Source: Pseudophaeomoniella oleicola (lineage: Eukaryota; Ascomycota; Eurotiomycetes; Phaeomoniellales; Phaeomoniellaceae). From it: a stretch of 64,000 nucleotides of DNA. The position numbers and the translations under genes are program-made. The stretch is from NCBI GenBank assembly GCA_003868215.1, contig QWDQ01000063.1, forward strand, positions 1 through 64,000, read 5' to 3'. Positions within the stretch are counted from its first letter, which is position 1. Every line of letters starts with the position of its first letter. Below are positions 21,459-31,410 of the stretch, piece after piece. A model generated the notes under the pieces. It was not told where the DNA came from. It saw nothing but the letters and a program-made list of their open reading frames with translations, and made no database searches.

Positions 21459-23632
21459 ATGGCGACGAAGACCGACTTAGTAGAGCGGTTGACATCCCTC
21501 TTCCAAGCACCATCCACGTTCTGGGGCGAGCTATCTGCGGATGACCGTCTCAATTCAATATCGGCAGGTCCACTTGGTACTAGTCTGGATGGAAAGTCTC
21601 GATGGGCTATCACTGGTATCGTGCAAGAACATTGGTCACGGGAGGTTCTGCCGATCATAGAAGACAAACTTCAGGTTTACGGTAGATTCATTCGAGGTGA
21701 TCAGCAATGGGATGCCCTCATCGAATGCTGGATGATCGGAAAACAGCGGACCGAATCACGGCCGACAGTGGTAGTGACGAGCAGTCAATCGACCTTCAAA
21801 AGACTGCGGATTGTTCTTCGTCGGTGCGACAAGTTTGCCCGTTCAGGATTTGATTTAATAAATGATCCTGGTCCTATAAGATTCTCTGCGGATGTCCCGG
21901 ACTCTCGACCGTCTTCCCTTGATTCACCTTCTCCTCCTGTGGATCTCCTATGCGGGCAACTTTTTATAGCTACCGCTCGCCCTGTTAGGCACAAAGGAGG
22001 TACAAAGCAGGCCGAGGAAATTGACTCAGATACCAGCATGGCAACGTTGGGTGCTGTGATCAAAATAGGAGAGATGATGTACGGACTCACCGTAGCTCAT
22101 GCATTCCTACCGCCACCTCAACACGACCCCGTTACATTGAGTTCATCGTCGTCTATAGATGATGACACAGATTCGGATCTCGTCCAAGAGCTTGAAGACT
22201 TTGAAACGAAGTACATTGTTCCATCGGAAGCAAAACAGAGTCGTTTTGTGGCCTTGAAGAATCCCGTAAAGCAAGACAACGAGTACCACTATCCCTCCAC
22301 TTGGGACGTTCGGATGAATTCCAGTCAGTATCATTGGTCTAGTGCAGAGAACGTGGAGGCACGAATACATGACGACCATCCCACTACCCAAATTGAACTT
22401 CAATATCGAAAGATCTGTGCTGTTCCCGAAATCAGAGGCAATGGAGACGAGCTTCTGACTCTACCTCTTGCGAGACCAGTGGAACCCGAGGCAATCGGCC
22501 ATTTTTGGGCGTCACCGAGAGAAATTTTGGGTGGTAATTCCAATTTTCTACGATATGCGAGCGTGGACAATGACTGGGCATTGATAACACTTGACCACCA
22601 ACCGCCGAGAGGATTCGTCAACCAAATCGTGGTCAAGGATACCAATTTCTCATTTGCGAAGATCTCTGAGAGTCTTCCCCGTCATCACATGGTCGTCCTG
22701 CGAAAGAACCTGCCCTGTCGGTTAGTTAGGGCTTCTGGAGGACCGGCCCTGATCTCTCCTCCTGGCTCTAATCGCATTCGGCGCGTGACAACCTTTATAT
22801 CCTCCACCATTAAAAATGATACGACAAACACCACAGGGGAAAGCGGAGCTATGGTGTTCGATCGGGAGTCTGGACATGTGTACGGGATGGTTATCGCTAG
22901 CTCGACTTCTTGGAATACAACCTACGTGATATCACTGAGAGATGTCTTCGCCGATATCAGGGACAAACGGCGAACAACAGTGCAGCTACCCCAGCCTGTC
23001 GATGATCGTGTTAAGGGAGAGCAAATGGCAAGGGCAAGAAGAAGCAAGCCGAATACAAAAAAAAGCTGCAGAACATGCAAGGTAATCTTTGTACTTCCTT
23101 TCCTCCCAATTCTGCTTCACCATAGAGCAGAGAGGAAACACACTACTAACTAAGCGTTGTAGAGCCGTCGCGTGAAGTGTGACGGAGGAAGACCAGCTTG
23201 CCAAAGATGTCTCTCTTCAGGTACGTCACTCGAAATCGGGAGTGGTTCTCTTTTTCTATCAATTGCCTCCACCTCCCACTCCCCCCGAAAAAGACCCGCT
23301 CCTCAAGTCTGAAATCGCCCGTGTTTTAACATATGCCCAACGAACCAGGATTTCAATGCAGTGGATATGAATCCCCCCAAGATAATGAAGTTATCATCGT
23401 CCAAGAAAATGAAGGAGAAGACGACGATGAAGAAGAAAAGCTTAGAAATAGAGTGGGTCGAGGTCCGTCCTTTTTGTATGAGAATACGACAGGACGAAGC
23501 AGAAAGGGAAAAGAAGGAGAAGAAGAAGAAGAAGAAGAAGAAGAAGAAGAAGAAGAAGAAGAAGAAGAAGAAGAAGAAGAGCCACCACTAAATCTAAGCC
23601 TGGGGCTTTACCCATCGAAATTGGATGACTGA
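21459..23632 (+). CDS. Trypsin-like protease domain fused to a C-terminal Zn2Cys6 finger
   Basis: Three exons, 21459-23081, 23163-23220 and 23349-23632 (654 residues). An N-terminal helical part (1-150) is followed by a chymotrypsin-fold-like region whose triad can be read: His214 in GLTVAHAF, Asp372 in VDNDWALI and Ser462 in TTGESGAMVFD. Residues 523-564 hold a basic stretch and a complete zinc cluster, C537-x2-C540-x6-C547-x6-C554-x2-C557-x6-C564, built only when both small introns (81 and 128 nt) are removed. The tail is acidic with about 22 Glu in a row. Zn2Cys6 fingers normally stand at the N-terminus of regulators. No signal peptide; a nuclear site is suggested by the finger. The cleaved target is unknown. 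It is divergent from the membrane-anchored gene with a very short gap. Confidence 0.8.
23518..23581 (+). repeat. (GAA)n microsatellite coding poly-Glu
   Basis: An almost perfect GAA run of about 21 units inside the last exon of the protease-Zn2Cys6 gene; length changes would stay in frame. Confidence 0.9.
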
Positions 23633-23846
23633 TTCCGAAAACAAATCACATCACTCCCCCTAACTCTCTCTTCTTTCTTTGCTGAGGTCACTGCTTCCAC
23701 TGTCTTTCTATGTGTCTTGATTATATAGTATTGGCATCTACATACCACAACACGACTTCGGTTTAGATATGTAGGAAAAGAAGGAAGGAGTAGATTATAT
23801 ATGTAAGGTAACTCGTAACAAATCTAGTTCCCGCTGACGGTCAACC

Positions 23847-26800
23847 TCATGTACCCTCCCCCTCCTTAGCTGCAGCAATAACCCTCTTCAACTCAAGATT
23901 CTCCCGGTCCGTTCTACGCATCCAATCCTCCACCTCATCTTTATCCTTGTCAGCAACACCAACCCCAGCAACAGTCGCTCGGTTTGAGGAAGCATGGTCG
24001 GGAACAATAGCAGCCAACCGTTTCGTGACCTCGTTGGCGTCGAAGAGCGATACGAGTCTGCGGCGACGGTGTTTGGGGTCTAGGGTTGCGGCGATTTGCG
24101 TGCAGAGATGCCATGTTGATCCTTTGGAGTCGTGGTCGTCGTCCTGTGGCTGTTGCTGCGAGTGTTTGGGTATGGGCAGGAACGATTCGGGACGACGGAC
24201 GTCAAGGCTTTGGGAGACTTTGATATTGGAGGGGGGGGGAAATTGAGGGACGTTTTGAACTTGTCGGATTTGCTCGTTCTTGATGATGTCGAGCGGCGTC
24301 ATGCCCACTGCGTTTTCCCAGTAGAGCAGAGATGGGTTGTAGGTGACGACGATGCGGGCGAGACGGGTCCAGCCTTGTCGGACGACGTAGTGAAGGGGGT
24401 ATTCGCCATGGGCGTTCATGGTCTCCAAGTCCTTGCCGCTTGTGTACGAAAGGATTATGGGGATTATGTCGGCCACGTGACGGCCTGGGTTGCTGTAGAT
24501 GTATGCTGACAAGGGAGTTTGGGAGTCTTCTGATACTGACGTGCGCTGCAGGAGCAACTCCTTCACGTCATTTGAGTCAAGAATGGATAGGAACTTCTTG
24601 AAGATAATCGGTTCTCGCTTTTCGTCGGACATCAGATCCAAGTAATGATGTAGGATGTTTCGGCTCCTGAAATCGCGTTTCCGCACGTCGGCCCCACTCT
24701 TAATGAGCAATTGCGCCGCAGCCAGACGACCATAGCGGAATGCAAGATGCAGTGGGCAGTAGCCATCACGGTTTGCTCCATTGACAGCGTCAGGCAGGGC
24801 CTTTAGGAGATACTGGAGTTGCTCCGTCGATCCTTCAGCTGTTTGGCGGGATAGAACGCATGCATGTACTGCCATGTGACTTCTTGCTTCCAGCCAGCTG
24901 GTGATAACCTGCTCGATACCACCATGCTTCTGCTGAAGTGCTTGTATTCTCTTGTCATCTTTGTACTGCTGGGAAAATTCCAGATACCGGTTCATGGGTG
25001 CACCGCTGAGGAAGTATTCCGTGGATCGCAGGTTACCTAAGAAAGCAGCAAGCAACAACGGTGATGTTTCAGTTTCGACGACTGCTCTTGACACGGTGTG
25101 GCGACCTAGTTCAGCCCAATCTCTGCGTTTCTTACCGTAGACAGACAGGCCTTGGTAGTAGCGAGGCTTTTCTTGGATTTTAATACCAGATCTGTCGACC
25201 ATATTTGTTAAAGGCATGCGTGCACCAGTCCATCTAATGAGATGCCCCGTTAATTCGGTCCTACCAATCATCATGGCACTAACGAAGACGTCGTCTGGAA
25301 CTGTATATATTACAGTCTCTGCATATTTCTCTTCCTTTCTTACCATGAGATCGCGGCCTCTCTCCAGCAGGAAATCAAGCATCGTGGGATTGTTGATAGC
25401 GACCGCATAGTGCAGTAGATCCGATGCTGTACCCAACAAAACATGATCAAACAGTCGGTGGAAACGCGCCCAAGACATCTTTCCTTCAGGGTTGAACTGT
25501 GAGGCGAACTTGAAATATTGGGGGATTTTCACTGTAAGCTTGGTGGCTTCACCAAAGTCGTCGAATAATCTCCATATTTGACATGGCAAACGTATCATGG
25601 TGATGGGCGAGACACGGGAGCCTACCCTTTGTGACAGAGCGCCGACATCCTCCACAGTGAATTGATCGTCAATGAGTTCGCTGTATATGCGGACACCGTC
25701 TTCATCAAGATCGTCAGACTCGTCATCCAATGGCTGCAAGGAGAATCTAAAACGTGGCGTCTCGTCATTTTCTGGTTCATATTGAGCCGTCGCAATTTCG
25801 ATGATCAATTGAGCAAGTGACAAGTGACCTCGCACTACAGCTAACGCAAATGGACTGAATCCGCTATTGTCCTGGACGGCAACCTTCAAAGGCGTATGAG
25901 TTTGCGCGGGATCACCTCTTGTATCTTGTAGTATGCCATTTTCGTCTAGCAACCAGGGACGAAGTGTGAGGGCTTTCACGTCATCCACGTTGCCCAGCCA
26001 CGTTGCCTCGAACAATTTCGTATACCCTTTCTTGGTTTGCGGTCCACAATCGGGGACATGGAACTTGAACTGTGTTTCATATGGAATGACTTTGCACACC
26101 TGAGGACGAACATAGCCGTGGTTCGCTCTGGGTGATAATTCTTCGACTTTTAATTCGGGGTGCATTTCCTTGAACGTTTTGGCTCCTCTATCTCTCAAAG
26201 AGGTTGCTAGCCTTTGATGTTCCTCAAGAGCAGCTTCCATAGCCTGGCGTTTACGGATGACGCCATCGGACTGCACTTCGGGTGCCTTGCTTACCGCCAG
26301 TTCTTCCTCGCGCTCGCTGTTCATCCATTCCTGTGTCAATTTGGCCACCCGGAGATCCCCCTCTGCCAGCCAATGCTGATATGTATCATCCCGTAACCCT
26401 TGCAAGTAGTGGGAATCATGTTCCAACGGAGGAGGACTTTCCACTTTAGTCTCGTATTGGTGTGTCAGCGCCTGCTGGAGCGCATCTATTCGTTCCTGAA
26501 CGAGCTCAAGGATCGACTTTGGTTCAGCCCATCTGTTGACGGCATGCATTTCCCGGGTTTTCCAGAGCATCTTTAGACCGTTTGAGTTGCTTGTGTTTAC
26601 ATCCACACCCAGCTCAACCATTTTTAGAGCGACTACAGGCATGTCATTACCGATGGCGGTAATGATTGGCTGTTCCCAGTGACCCTCGAAAAGTCTCTGT
26701 AGGGAATCGGGATCACTGGATGAGTTGGCGTGCTTTCGTTGATATGCCTTGATGAATTCTGCTCTGGATATTGCCGGGTCCACACCAGCTTCGAGCAGCT

Positions 26801-29273
26801 TCAGCGCAAGGTCATTTTTGCCTTTAGCAATAGCCGTTAACAACGGTGTTCTAACCTGTGGGTTATGTAGCCATCCATCTACAGTGACATGATTCAGGGC
26901 GCTCCTTGCTCCCGCAGGATCATAGCGAAGCAATGTATCCAGAACCTCAATGTTGCTGTCGTTGACGAGATGATGCAGTACGCTATCTTCCTTCATGTCT
27001 GCTTGATGAATGGACGCACCTAGCTCTAAAAGCTTTCGCGCCATGCGTTGCGAATCTGGTGAGAACCGAGCTGCAAGTATAAGGGTCAGGATGGCCGCTC
27101 TTGGCGTATTGCTGTACGAGTCTTTCAGCTTGACTGGTAGCAGCACGTCGGCTCCGTAGGTGTAGACCAGGAGCTCGACCACATCTACGTGGCCTTCTAT
27201 TATGGCCAGATGTAGTGGATTAACTGGAATATCCCAGGCGGTCAAATTTGGATCGAAAACATCCGGTTCCAAGGAGTCGTCATCTTCTGGCATAGTGTGC
27301 CCTTGATCTTCCTTTGGAAGCCGAACGAAGGAGCTCTCGGTGATATCCATTGTGTCTTGACTGCCGATACTCTCTTCGTCAAGGAACTCTGCAGAATCAT
27401 CACTATCACCATCCGTATCCGTGTCGGTAGATTTGGATCTGATGCCGGACCTGATTCGCTTTCGCTGCGCTTCACGACGCTCTTCTGCCTCTTCAGCATT
27501 CGCCTCGCTCTTGTCAAGCATAGCCTTTATCATGGAAACTTGGCCACGTCTAGCAGCAATGTGAAGAGCCGTCATTCCGTCCGCAAGTCGCGATATCATG
27601 CGGGCACCATGATTTATCAAACACTCAACAATCTCGACGCTGCTGCAAAGAGCTGCGAGATGCAAAGGCGTTCTGCCCGCGTGATCTCTTCGATTGATGT
27701 CAGCACCTTCTTGTGTGCACCAATCCTCAACTCCATCGAGATCGCCATCCACGATGGCTTGACAGAGGACCTCGGTATTGCCAACGTACGCCATTTCAGT
27801 CCAGTCTCCCTCCGTAGTCGGATTGAAACTGCCAATGGTCTGTCTGCCTGGATTATCTTGAATGAACATGATAGGGCCCTTGATATAGACCTTTGATTCT
27901 TCCATAGCGGCGAGGACTTCTTCTTCAGACTTTGGTTCTGGGCAAAATCCACAACAGTCTCCAATCACGTCTTGAAATGAGCCAAAGAAAGCTGGATGCC
28001 GATGTAGGCTGACTCCCCGATCCTTCGGGCGATTCCAATCGGCATTGAGTAGGAGGTCTTTCGTGAAAAGCAATCTCTCAATTTTCTTCGCGCTGCACTT
28101 TGGCCCATAGGGAATTGTGAAGGTATGGTAGTTGGAAACATCGTCTTCTTCGACCCATTCTGCAACATCGTCCGGCTCCTGTTCCTTGATGTTCCCGCGG
28201 AGGCTCCCTCTGGATCGAACGTTTAGGGATAGCTGAGGACGACCTCTTTCTTCTCTTCTTTTTCTCAAATAGTTGTCGCGATCTGTCGGTAACGGCAATT
28301 TCTCCAAAACAAGCAGTCTCGCGAGACCCATGACTCGTCCGAACGCGCGTTCGAAGATCGTTGGATCAATTCGCGAACGATCCAAAGTCGGGCAATGTAC
28401 TTCGAATCCTCTGTGGGAGTATTTTGATAGCCTGTTTTCATACGACGGTGATCGCCGAGAAAGGTCAACCCTGTTGATCTGTGTCATGTAAGCCGCAACA
28501 GCTCGGGGACTCGCCCAGACCTGAGAGCCGTCGAACGCAACACACGAGCAGTCAACATCGAATCCGGTGAGGATCTCCGAGATATCCTTGTACAGCCGAA
28601 GTACAATCTGCACATGTCGAGTTGGGTATTGAGAGGCAATAGTGATAGCATTCTTGGTGCGAATAGTCGTAGTCTCGTATAGTATGCTGTCCCGTATCTT
28701 GGTCTCAATTTGCTCGATCTTTCGAATAGCTTCTTGCTCATTCAGACCATATATAAAGAGGTCGACGTCAGAAGCAGGTGCCAACTTTTCATGGTAGTAT
28801 TCTCGTAGGGCTCGTTTCGACTCGTTGTGAGGTGCTTCCACGGGGAGCAGTGATGTGACAACGGAGCTGCCTGCCGCGACAACATTATTCCAATCTAGGT
28901 CCGCAAGAGCAGACTCGGAAAAGATGCTGAAGTTCTTCTTGAAGTCCTTGAGCGAGGAAACTACCGCCGGGGCACCATTTGCCTTTCGTTCATGGATCGG
29001 CAATGGCAACACGTATCTGTCTCTTTCTTCTGATGTCTCGGCGCCGAGATCACGGGCTTGAATCTTCAATTGATCTTCACAGCCTGCAAATATAGGGACA
29101 ACATTAACCAGGGGTCTGCGAAGTAGTTCGTTATGGGGTTCCTGGGCATAGAGTTCGCGCAGCCTTGCTTCATAATCAAGAAAAGGAAGCAATGTCTCAT
29201 GAAGGGGTTGCGTCCTCTTAGCCACGTAGGGAATGAAGTCGGCCACCGGGGTTGGTAGTTTTGGGACTGTCAT
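23847..29273 (-). CDS. Giant nucleotidyltransferase-fold / ankyrin-repeat protein
   Basis: Single open frame; I start it at the ATG at 29273 (1808 residues) because the frame further upstream opens with TTG and is hydrophobic UTR-like sequence. Residues 130-250 carry the NTase-superfamily pattern: Gly-Ser at 135-136 (AAGSSVV), Asp-x-Asp at 169-171 (SDVDLFIYG) and a third Asp in TGFDVDCSC (239-241). From about residue 500 onward come many ankyrin repeats (GRTPLHLAA, GMTALHIAA, NPLHLAIIEGH, CPLHLAFRYG, EYPLHYVV), broken by acidic and charged linkers. No membrane helix or signal peptide. The nucleotide product, if any, is unknown. It is convergent with the protease-Zn2Cys6 gene. Confidence 0.82.
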   Translation of the reverse strand: MTVPKLPTPVADFIPYVAKRTQPLHETLLPFLDYEARLRELYAQEPHNELLRRPLVNVVPIFAGCEDQLKIQARDLGAETSEERDRYVLPLPIHERKANGAPAVVSSLKDFKKNFSIFSESALADLDWNNVVAAGSSVVTSLLPVEAPHNESKRALREYYHEKLAPASDVDLFIYGLNEQEAIRKIEQIETKIRDSILYETTTIRTKNAITIASQYPTRHVQIVLRLYKDISEILTGFDVDCSCVAFDGSQVWASPRAVAAYMTQINRVDLSRRSPSYENRLSKYSHRGFEVHCPTLDRSRIDPTIFERAFGRVMGLARLLVLEKLPLPTDRDNYLRKRREERGRPQLSLNVRSRGSLRGNIKEQEPDDVAEWVEEDDVSNYHTFTIPYGPKCSAKKIERLLFTKDLLLNADWNRPKDRGVSLHRHPAFFGSFQDVIGDCCGFCPEPKSEEEVLAAMEESKVYIKGPIMFIQDNPGRQTIGSFNPTTEGDWTEMAYVGNTEVLCQAIVDGDLDGVEDWCTQEGADINRRDHAGRTPLHLAALCSSVEIVECLINHGARMISRLADGMTALHIAARRGQVSMIKAMLDKSEANAEEAEERREAQRKRIRSGIRSKSTDTDTDGDSDDSAEFLDEESIGSQDTMDITESSFVRLPKEDQGHTMPEDDDSLEPDVFDPNLTAWDIPVNPLHLAIIEGHVDVVELLVYTYGADVLLPVKLKDSYSNTPRAAILTLILAARFSPDSQRMARKLLELGASIHQADMKEDSVLHHLVNDSNIEVLDTLLRYDPAGARSALNHVTVDGWLHNPQVRTPLLTAIAKGKNDLALKLLEAGVDPAISRAEFIKAYQRKHANSSSDPDSLQRLFEGHWEQPIITAIGNDMPVVALKMVELGVDVNTSNSNGLKMLWKTREMHAVNRWAEPKSILELVQERIDALQQALTHQYETKVESPPPLEHDSHYLQGLRDDTYQHWLAEGDLRVAKLTQEWMNSEREEELAVSKAPEVQSDGVIRKRQAMEAALEEHQRLATSLRDRGAKTFKEMHPELKVEELSPRANHGYVRPQVCKVIPYETQFKFHVPDCGPQTKKGYTKLFEATWLGNVDDVKALTLRPWLLDENGILQDTRGDPAQTHTPLKVAVQDNSGFSPFALAVVRGHLSLAQLIIEIATAQYEPENDETPRFRFSLQPLDDESDDLDEDGVRIYSELIDDQFTVEDVGALSQRVGSRVSPITMIRLPCQIWRLFDDFGEATKLTVKIPQYFKFASQFNPEGKMSWARFHRLFDHVLLGTASDLLHYAVAINNPTMLDFLLERGRDLMVRKEEKYAETVIYTVPDDVFVSAMMIGRTELTGHLIRWTGARMPLTNMVDRSGIKIQEKPRYYQGLSVYGKKRRDWAELGRHTVSRAVVETETSPLLLAAFLGNLRSTEYFLSGAPMNRYLEFSQQYKDDKRIQALQQKHGGIEQVITSWLEARSHMAVHACVLSRQTAEGSTEQLQYLLKALPDAVNGANRDGYCPLHLAFRYGRLAAAQLLIKSGADVRKRDFRSRNILHHYLDLMSDEKREPIIFKKFLSILDSNDVKELLLQRTSVSEDSQTPLSAYIYSNPGRHVADIIPIILSYTSGKDLETMNAHGEYPLHYVVRQGWTRLARIVVTYNPSLLYWENAVGMTPLDIIKNEQIRQVQNVPQFPPPSNIKVSQSLDVRRPESFLPIPKHSQQQPQDDDHDSKGSTWHLCTQIAATLDPKHRRRRLVSLFDANEVTKRLAAIVPDHASSNRATVAGVGVADKDKDEVEDWMRRTDRENLELKRVIAAAKEGEGT

Positions 29274-30087
29274 GATATCCGATTTGGGTCTCAGACGTCT
29301 ACGAGTCTTGCGGACGATAGCAGTGTGATGAATATGAAACTGAACGATAAGATCAAGGGACAGTAGGATTTGGATATTCAAGTGAACATGCAACACAAAT
29401 GGCTCGGAGGAGGTACAGATGAAAGCACAAAGGAAATTTAGAAGTTCATAGAGCAAGATGCCGTCTTTTAAACAACAGCATCACTATCCGACATTCAGAA
29501 TTGAAGCCTCCACGTAGTAACATGATCATGCAAAGTTGGGTCAATAATAGGCAGCATCGGGGACCTTTAGAGCAATTGTATCTCATCTTTTAGGCAACAG
29601 GAGCTTAGCGCGGTACTCAATGCACGCACAGATGCAGGTGAGGACGTTGATGTTGGTTTTGTTGGGTGATGGTTACGATGATTACGATGACTACGATGAT
29701 GTTGATGATCGCGTCGAGATTAATTAACGACCGGCGTCGAGGGAGCCTTCCGCTAAACTCCATTGGGATAGAGAAGCCAATGTCAGCAGATTCATCGCGA
29801 TTGGCTTGAATATCATCAACATCATCTCAATGTTTGATAGATAGTATCTTTGAGTTTTTGATCTATTCATTGATGCTTTCTAATTGTGTATCCGACTTGA
29901 ACCCGAGATTACATACATATATCCTATTAAACAAACACGTTAACCCGAAATCTCAACAATTGATAAAGGATGGTCGCCGCCTTGCCATGATGCTAAATGC
30001 CCAAACGCTATCAGAAAAACACACTTACTTTTCGCCTCAAGAGACCCAAAAGAATGATAGTTAATGAGAGGAGTGCAATAGAGCATC
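29274..30087. other. Intergenic region, no gene seen
   Basis: Holds the promoter of the NTase-ankyrin gene and a GAT-rich trinucleotide patch at 29666-29712. Short frames here resemble nothing. Confidence 0.55.
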
Positions 30088-31410
30088 TCAGTGGTCGTTG
30101 ACATCTTCATCCCTGCCTGGATACAAGATATCCTGTGAGCTGACTGCCCGAACATGGGCTTGTAGAACAAAAAAATACGTTATCACCAACACAATGGACA
30201 TCCCAGTGGCAAACCACTTAACAGGCTCGCTTTGAAATTCATTCGCCAAAGAGATAGTCGCCAGCGTAAACCCCGTGTTCGGGAAGACCATTGCCCACCA
30301 ACCGAGGTGGAAATATTTTGGGGGCGAGTGGCACACCGCAATGACGGCGATGAAGAACCACCAAAGACTGAGCGCCCAGAGAAAGCCCGCAGCGACAATC
30401 GCTAGAGCGCGAAGTTGAGGGACGTCAATGAAATGGTTGTGGTCGAAGTCGAAATTGTCGGGCAGGCCATTGGCCATACCTATGAGCGCCAGAGCAGTGA
30501 AAGCCGGTGGTCCGACACACATGAACAAGCCTGGGCGATGTTCCCGATTTGGAATTCCATTCTGCATGAGACGCCCGATCATGTGTGAATACATCATAAA
30601 TGCCACGGATAAACCGAGACCCTGGCAGGTAAGGCCAGCGACAATAATGGGAACAGCCCTGATCCCCGGTTGCGTATCTGCAATGACTGAGGCAATAGTT
30701 CCTGTCAACATGATTGGAAATATAGGAAGGATCCACGTGGGCATCATGGTATGAAGGCCAAAGCTGTGCGCAGCGAAGACAAACGAATACTGTCCAATCG
30801 CGAGGAGGAAGGTGAAAAGTGCATAAACCCAAAAGGCGAGTTGAATGGCCCAAATCCAGTGACTATCGTTGTCCGGGATAGCATAGCGTTGTGTGCTCGT
30901 AATCAACGTTGCGATCGACAGCCAGAATGTAGGGAAGAAAAAGCCTTCTCTTTCATGTTTGAGCGAAGCAGCCAAAGAGCCCCTGTGAAAAAAGAAACGC
31001 AGTAACATGCCAGTGCAAACCGTGACGAACAGTAAAATGTTGACGATATAGACGGCCATGCCAATTCCTCTAAGGCCAGGAAATTGATGCGGTTGGGCAA
31101 AAATGAGCAATGCTAGCCCACCCGTGCTCATCGTGAGCGTGTACCAAGCCCAAGTGAAATGGTGCAAGCGTTGACGGATAGGTAATTTGTGGCGTCTCCA
31201 GGGTCTATCCTCTGGCGCTTTCGCTTGAACGTCTCTACTCTGATGAGCGGCTTCGTCATCCGTCACTATATCTTCTGATGACATTTGTGCTTTTTCTGGC
31301 TTTTTGTGCTTCTGCTCCCGATAGTCATCCATCTCTATGGAGTTCCTTGGTGTCTCTGCAGGAGACCATGGGGAAAGGAGACTGTTCGTGGGTGTTCTGG
31401 TATCGTCCAT
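30088..31410 (-). CDS. C4-dicarboxylate (malate-type) transporter, TDT family
   Basis: Plasma-membrane carrier related to S. pombe Mae1. The 440-residue model starts at the ATG at 31410; sequence upstream in frame is not transporter-like. A hydrophilic, acidic N-terminus of about 100 residues is followed by RLHHFTWAWYTLTMSTGG, the family signature, and about ten hydrophobic helices (for example PGLRGIGMAVYIVNILLF and IPIIVAGLTCQGLGLSVAFMMYSH). The end is a short acidic tail. Substrate is likely malate, succinate or a related diacid; sulfite pumps (Ssu1) belong to the same family but match less well. No intron is needed. Confidence 0.9.
   Translation of the reverse strand: MDDTRTPTNSLLSPWSPAETPRNSIEMDDYREQKHKKPEKAQMSSEDIVTDDEAAHQSRDVQAKAPEDRPWRRHKLPIRQRLHHFTWAWYTLTMSTGGLALLIFAQPHQFPGLRGIGMAVYIVNILLFVTVCTGMLLRFFFHRGSLAASLKHEREGFFFPTFWLSIATLITSTQRYAIPDNDSHWIWAIQLAFWVYALFTFLLAIGQYSFVFAAHSFGLHTMMPTWILPIFPIMLTGTIASVIADTQPGIRAVPIIVAGLTCQGLGLSVAFMMYSHMIGRLMQNGIPNREHRPGLFMCVGPPAFTALALIGMANGLPDNFDFDHNHFIDVPQLRALAIVAAGFLWALSLWWFFIAVIAVCHSPPKYFHLGWWAMVFPNTGFTLATISLANEFQSEPVKWFATGMSIVLVITYFFVLQAHVRAVSSQDILYPGRDEDVNDH

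Noticed and set aside
24132-29061. Several plus-strand frames inside the NTase-ankyrin gene
   Set aside because: Opposite-strand shadows of a long coding sequence; they break up irregularly.
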